From the NCBI GenBank assembly GCA_021161495.1, contig JAGHAO010000122.1, forward strand, positions 1 to 8,308: a stretch of 8,308 bases of DNA, read 5' to 3'. The number at the start of each line of letters is the position of its first letter. Position 1 is the stretch's first letter. The stretch comes from Caldisericaceae bacterium. Lineage in GTDB: Bacteria > Caldisericota > Caldisericia > Caldisericales > Caldisericaceae. A program made the position numbers and the translations under genes. Below the pieces are notes generated by a model. That model was not told the DNA's origin. It was given only the letters and a program-made list of their open reading frames with translations, and made no database searches. This document shows, piece after piece, positions 6,207 through 8,308 of the stretch.

Positions 6207-7880
6207 TTACAAAAATTTTTGAAGTTTTTGTTTAAGCAGTTTCAGTTCTTTTTTTCTCTTGCTGTTTTCCGGATTTTCGGAGAGGAGTTTTTCCAAATAT
6301 GCAATTCTGCTCTTTATCTTGTTTATTTCTTTGCGGACATCTTTCCGCTCGCTTTCTTCGGATTGAGGCTTTTTCTTTTTCGATACGAGTTTTCCGTTTT
6401 CCATTCTGTAAATTTTGTCTGTGAGGTTTTGCAAGACGTACCTGTCGTGTGTTACGAGCAGTATTGTCCCATTGTAATTTTTCAGTGCGTTCAGGACAGT
6501 TTCTTTCATTGAGATGCTCAAATGGTTGGTGGGTTCGTCCAGAACGAGGAAGTTTGCTTTCACCAGGGAAACTTTTGCAAGGAGAAGCCTCCTTTTTTCC
6601 CCGCCGCTCAGCTCGGAAACCGTTTTGAACACTTCGTCTCCCGTAAAATCGAACAGCGCGAGTATGTTCCTTGCCTCGGGAACTGTGTACCCTGCGTCCG
6701 TGATTTGCGAAACAAGAGTGCTGCCTGGGTCCATCACGAATGCGTCCTGAGGGAAATAGCCTATTTCTATCCCGGGCCCTATTTTGACTTCGCCATTATC
6801 CTGCTTTTCCACGCCTGCGATGATCTTCAAAAGCGTGGATTTTCCGCTTCCGTTTTTCCCGGTGATTCCGATTCTGTCGCCCCTCCTTATGAAAAGATTT
6901 ACGCCTTTGAGAACTTTATTTTTTCCATAACTCTTTTCCAAGTTTATAATTTCCGCAACTTTCTCTCCACCTCTTTTTGCGGATTCCATTCGCACTTTTA
7001 TCTTTTTCTCCTTTACCTCCCCCGGGATTTCTATTTTTTTCAGTTTCTTTTCCCTGCTTTTTGCCTGTGCCGCCCTTGTTCCGTATCTGAACTTCTCTAT
7101 AAAGGCGCGTTCCTTTTCGATGTATTTCAAAAGCTTTTCTCTTTCTTTTGCGATTTTTTCGTCCTCCGCTTTTCTCAGCGCGGTGAATTTTTCGTAATCT
7201 CCGGGATACTCCCTTATCTTTCCTCCGCTCAAATACAGAATGTGCGTTGCTATTTTGTCTATAAAAACCCTGTCGTGAGAAACGATGAGCAGGTCCCCGC
7301 GGAACTTTTTGAGCAGTTCTTCAAGCAGTTCGATCGTGTCGATATCTAAGTGGTTTGTAGGCTCGTCCATAAGGAGGATGTCCGCTTTCGAAAGAAATGC
7401 TTTTGCTATTTCGCATTTTGTCCTTTCCCCGCCGCTCATTTTCATCATTTTCCTTTGCGCGGATTTCTCGCTGAGCCCGATTTTATCGAGCATAGTGAGG
7501 ATTTCCTGCTTGTATGTGTATCCTCCCGCTTCTTCGTATTTTGCAAGGAGCGATGCGTATCTTTCTCCGAAATCCCCCGCTTTTTCCAGCGCATCCAATT
7601 CCTTTTCGATTTTCTTGATTTCGTAAAATGCGGATTCGATTTCTTCCATACCGCTTCTGTTGAGTGCAGGGATTTCCTGCGGTATGTATGCGAGTTTGCC
7701 TTTTTTAACGATTGTGCCGGAATCCGGGGAGAGGTTTCCCGCAATGATTTCGAGGAGCGTTGTTTTTCCGCTTCCGTTTTCTCCCACTATGATTTTTTTC
7801 TCCCTGTTTACGGAGAAACTTATTTCGTCCAAAATCTTTTTCCCGGCATTTATAAACGTAATGTTACCAATTTGAATCAT
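6207..7880 (-). CDS. ABC-F family ATPase (translation/antibiotic-resistance type)
   Basis: This 557-residue protein has two ABC ATPase domains and no membrane segment, as in ABC-F proteins that bind the ribosomal E site. Domain 1 has Walker A G-E-N-G-S-G-K-T at 33-40, Q-loop Gln68, signature M-S-G-G-E at 148-152, catalytic Glu173 in D-E-P-T-N-H-L-D, and switch His202. The linker at about 240-310 is charged and helical, with F-R-Y-G-T-R-A-A-Q-A-K-S-R, the hallmark of the P-site-tRNA interaction motif. Domain 2 has Walker A at 341-348, Q-loop Gln378, signature L-S-G-G-E at 424-428, Glu449 and His478. In its D-loop the usual Asp is Ser455. The last 50 residues form a lysine-rich coiled coil. The SD GGAG is five bases before the ATG. 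Housekeeping (Uup/YdiF-like) and resistance roles cannot be separated by sequence. It is the first recognised gene of the operon. Confidence 0.94.
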   Translation of the reverse strand: MIQIGNITFINAGKKILDEISFSVNREKKIIVGENGSGKTTLLEIIAGNLSPDSGTIVKKGKLAYIPQEIPALNRSGMEEIESAFYEIKKIEKELDALEKAGDFGERYASLLAKYEEAGGYTYKQEILTMLDKIGLSEKSAQRKMMKMSGGERTKCEIAKAFLSKADILLMDEPTNHLDIDTIELLEELLKKFRGDLLIVSHDRVFIDKIATHILYLSGGKIREYPGDYEKFTALRKAEDEKIAKEREKLLKYIEKERAFIEKFRYGTRAAQAKSREKKLKKIEIPGEVKEKKIKVRMESAKRGGEKVAEIINLEKSYGKNKVLKGVNLFIRRGDRIGITGKNGSGKSTLLKIIAGVEKQDNGEVKIGPGIEIGYFPQDAFVMDPGSTLVSQITDAGYTVPEARNILALFDFTGDEVFKTVSELSGGEKRRLLLAKVSLVKANFLVLDEPTNHLSISMKETVLNALKNYNGTILLVTHDRYVLQNLTDKIYRMENGKLVSKKKKPQSEESERKDVRKEINKIKSRIAYLEKLLSENPENSKRKKELKLLKQKLQKFL

Positions 7881-7942
7881 CTCATCTCCGTTCGTGTTGC
7901 CTCATATAATTTTCTATATAAAATATCATTTGATTGCCTCAT
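7877..7942 (-). CDS. Possible 21-codon leader ORF of the ABC-F gene
   Basis: On the minus strand an ORF of 21 codons starts at the ATG at 7942 (M-R-Q-S-N-D-I-L-Y-R-K...). It fills the whole leader and ends with a TGA (7879-7877) that overlaps the ABC-F start as ATGA. No SD precedes it, and the proposed -10 lies only four bases upstream, so expression would need a different promoter or weak initiation. A shorter ORF in another frame, M-R-Q-H-E-R-R, begins at the second ATGAGGCAA copy. Resistance ABC-F genes are often controlled by leader peptides, so the ORF deserves a mention. Its length may nevertheless be chance. Confidence 0.22.
   Translation of the reverse strand: MRQSNDILYRKLYEATRTEMR
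7897..7942 (-). repeat. Direct repeat of a 9-mer (ATGAGGCAA) in the operon leader
   Basis: TTGCCTCAT occurs on the plus strand at 7897-7905 and again at 7934-7942, 37 bases apart. Each copy is flanked on its minus-strand upstream side by an AT-rich, -10-like sequence (ATTATAT near 7904-7910, TATAAT at 7947-7952). Explanations include a duplicated promoter segment, a repeated operator, or chance. Confidence 0.4.
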
Positions 7943-7946
7943 TTAG

Positions 7947-7975
7947 ATTATATAAGAAATCGCTTCGTTTTATAA
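7947..7975 (-). promoter_or_regulatory. Candidate promoter of the ABC-F operon
   Basis: A perfect TATAAT lies on the minus strand at plus 7947-7952. A poor -35, TTATAA at plus 7970-7975, lies 17 bases upstream. Predicted initiation is near 7940, leaving about 60 bases before the ABC-F ATG. The surrounding DNA is very AT-rich, so chance matches are expected. No other promoter of similar quality is seen within the seven-gene block. Confidence 0.38.
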
Positions 7976-8030
7976 GGTTATAGAGTAAGAAAGAATTTTG
8001 TGTATAGCCTCAATACATTGTACAGCCCAT

Positions 8031-8060
8031 TTGTTAAAAACTAAATAAACTTAGTAAAAT
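8031..8060 (+). promoter_or_regulatory. Candidate promoter for the small plus-strand ORF
   Basis: TTGTTA at 8031-8036 (four of six) and TAAAAT at 8055-8060 (five of six) are 18 bases apart. Transcription would begin near 8067, just before an inverted repeat and about 50 bases ahead of the small ORF. The AT-rich background makes such matches common. Confidence 0.28.
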
Positions 8061-8073
8061 AAAATCAAGACAA

Positions 8074-8095
8074 AAATATCCCTTTATTGATATTT
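8074..8095. repeat. Short inverted repeat upstream of the small ORF
   Basis: AAATATC (8074-8080) and GATATTT (8089-8095) are perfect 7-base inverted arms around CCTTTATT. The element sits between the candidate start point near 8067 and the SD of the 40-codon ORF, a position that would suit a dyad operator. The arms are A/T-dominated, so a chance origin is possible. Confidence 0.3.
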
Positions 8096-8115
8096 CAAAG
8101 GAAAAGGGGCATAAA

Positions 8116-8238
8116 ATGTGGTGGGAATTATTGCACACAGCGGAGAGAGTGGAGCTGAATCTAATTTGGTACACTACATTTTTAAGAACTGTAATCTTCG
8201 GCAGAGAGTATAAACATAGGAGAGAAGAGTTTCTTTAA
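8116..8238 (+). CDS. Possible small protein of 40 residues, unknown function
   Basis: An ATG-started ORF of 40 codons (M-W-W-E-L-L-H-T-A-E...) is preceded by purine-rich AAGGAAAAGGGG, with GGGG six bases before the ATG, and by a weak candidate promoter. The peptide has three Trp, a hydrophobic middle (L-N-L-I-W-Y-T-T-F-L) and a basic C-terminus (R-E-Y-K-H-R-R-E-E-F-L). This is reminiscent of a small amphipathic or membrane-associated protein. It resembles no family I know. Adjacent Trp codons 2-3 could also hint at a leader peptide for a gene beyond the right edge, or the ORF may be a gene remnant. Codon choice (AGA, AGG, CTA, TTA) differs somewhat from the long genes nearby. Confidence 0.35.
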   Translation: MWWELLHTAERVELNLIWYTTFLRTVIFGREYKHRREEFL

Positions 8239-8308
8239 GCCTAAAAATTATTACAGATAGAAAAATCAATACCTTTATACGGCACAGTACCATATCACCT
8301 ATTAATAG

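Larger units (their letters stand above)
7881..8308. other. AT-rich intergenic end region, mostly without recognised genes
   Basis: This stretch is visibly more AT-rich than the rest of the window. It contains the candidate ABC-F promoter and leader (7877-7975), an uncertain plus-strand promoter, a short inverted repeat and a possible 40-codon gene (8116-8238). No tRNA, T-box antiterminator, GC-rich terminator hairpin or insertion-sequence end was found. Bases 8239-8308 hold nothing I recognise. Confidence 0.6.

Noticed and set aside
6522..7349. Long open frame of 275 codons on the plus strand
   Set aside because: It lies fully antisense to the ABC-F gene, which has all expected ATPase motifs. 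The plus-strand product is Phe/Cys-rich with no domain and is a mirror of the coding bias.
7350..7946. Open frame of 198 codons on the plus strand
   Set aside because: It is antisense to the first ATPase domain and the leader of the ABC-F gene, with odd composition and no recognisable motif.
8138..8175. Possible T-box leader (GGAGAGAGTGGAGCTG resembles a stem I segment)
   Set aside because: No T-box antiterminator sequence, specifier loop or terminator could be found downstream, and the segment reads as part of a 40-codon ORF.
8167..8292. Inverted pair TGGTAC / GTACCA
   Set aside because: A six-base match separated by over 100 bases is expected by chance, and no additional pairing extends it.
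1..8308. tRNA, rRNA, CRISPR array or insertion sequence
   Set aside because: No cloverleaf or T-loop sequence, no regularly spaced repeats, and no transposase or terminal inverted repeats were seen on either strand.

Overview
This is a bacterial window of eight well-supported genes, one gene of moderate support, the first codons of another, and an AT-rich right end with little coding. The genes are compact, have clear Shine-Dalgarno (SD) sites and often start within ATGA overlaps. The lineage is not certain. Envelope genes of the PspC, LiaF-like and DUF4097 types, together with a YhaM-like nuclease, suggest a Firmicutes-like or deep-branching anaerobic or thermophilic lineage (Caldisericota or Thermotogota-like). 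No single gene settles this.

Left part (1-2826). A patatin-like phospholipase on the minus strand (17-874) abuts the first codons of another minus-strand gene that leaves the window at base 1. Divergently, an alpha/beta hydrolase (936-1838) and an OB-fold plus HD-domain protein of the YhaM 3'-5' exoribonuclease type (1876-2826) lie on the plus strand. The second has its own likely promoter at 1818-1846.

Central and right part (2850-7880, all minus strand). Seven genes lie head to tail with small gaps or overlaps and read as one operon. In transcription order they are: an ABC-F ATPase; a small membrane protein with an anti-sigma-like N-terminus; a B-box-type zinc finger fused through one membrane helix to a DUF4097 beta-repeat domain; a six-helix LiaF-like membrane protein; two tandem B-box/PspC proteins; and a metallo-beta-lactamase-fold hydrolase. 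Three products of this set carry the same N-terminal zinc module. The arrangement suggests a membrane-stress sensing or envelope-maintenance system placed behind a ribosome-associated ABC-F protein. That role is inference.

Right end (7881-8308). This AT-rich stretch holds a likely promoter for the operon, a possible 21-codon leader ORF ending in an ATGA overlap with the ABC-F start, a repeated 9-mer, and a possible 40-codon gene on the plus strand with a good SD. No tRNA, rRNA, CRISPR array or insertion sequence was recognised anywhere.
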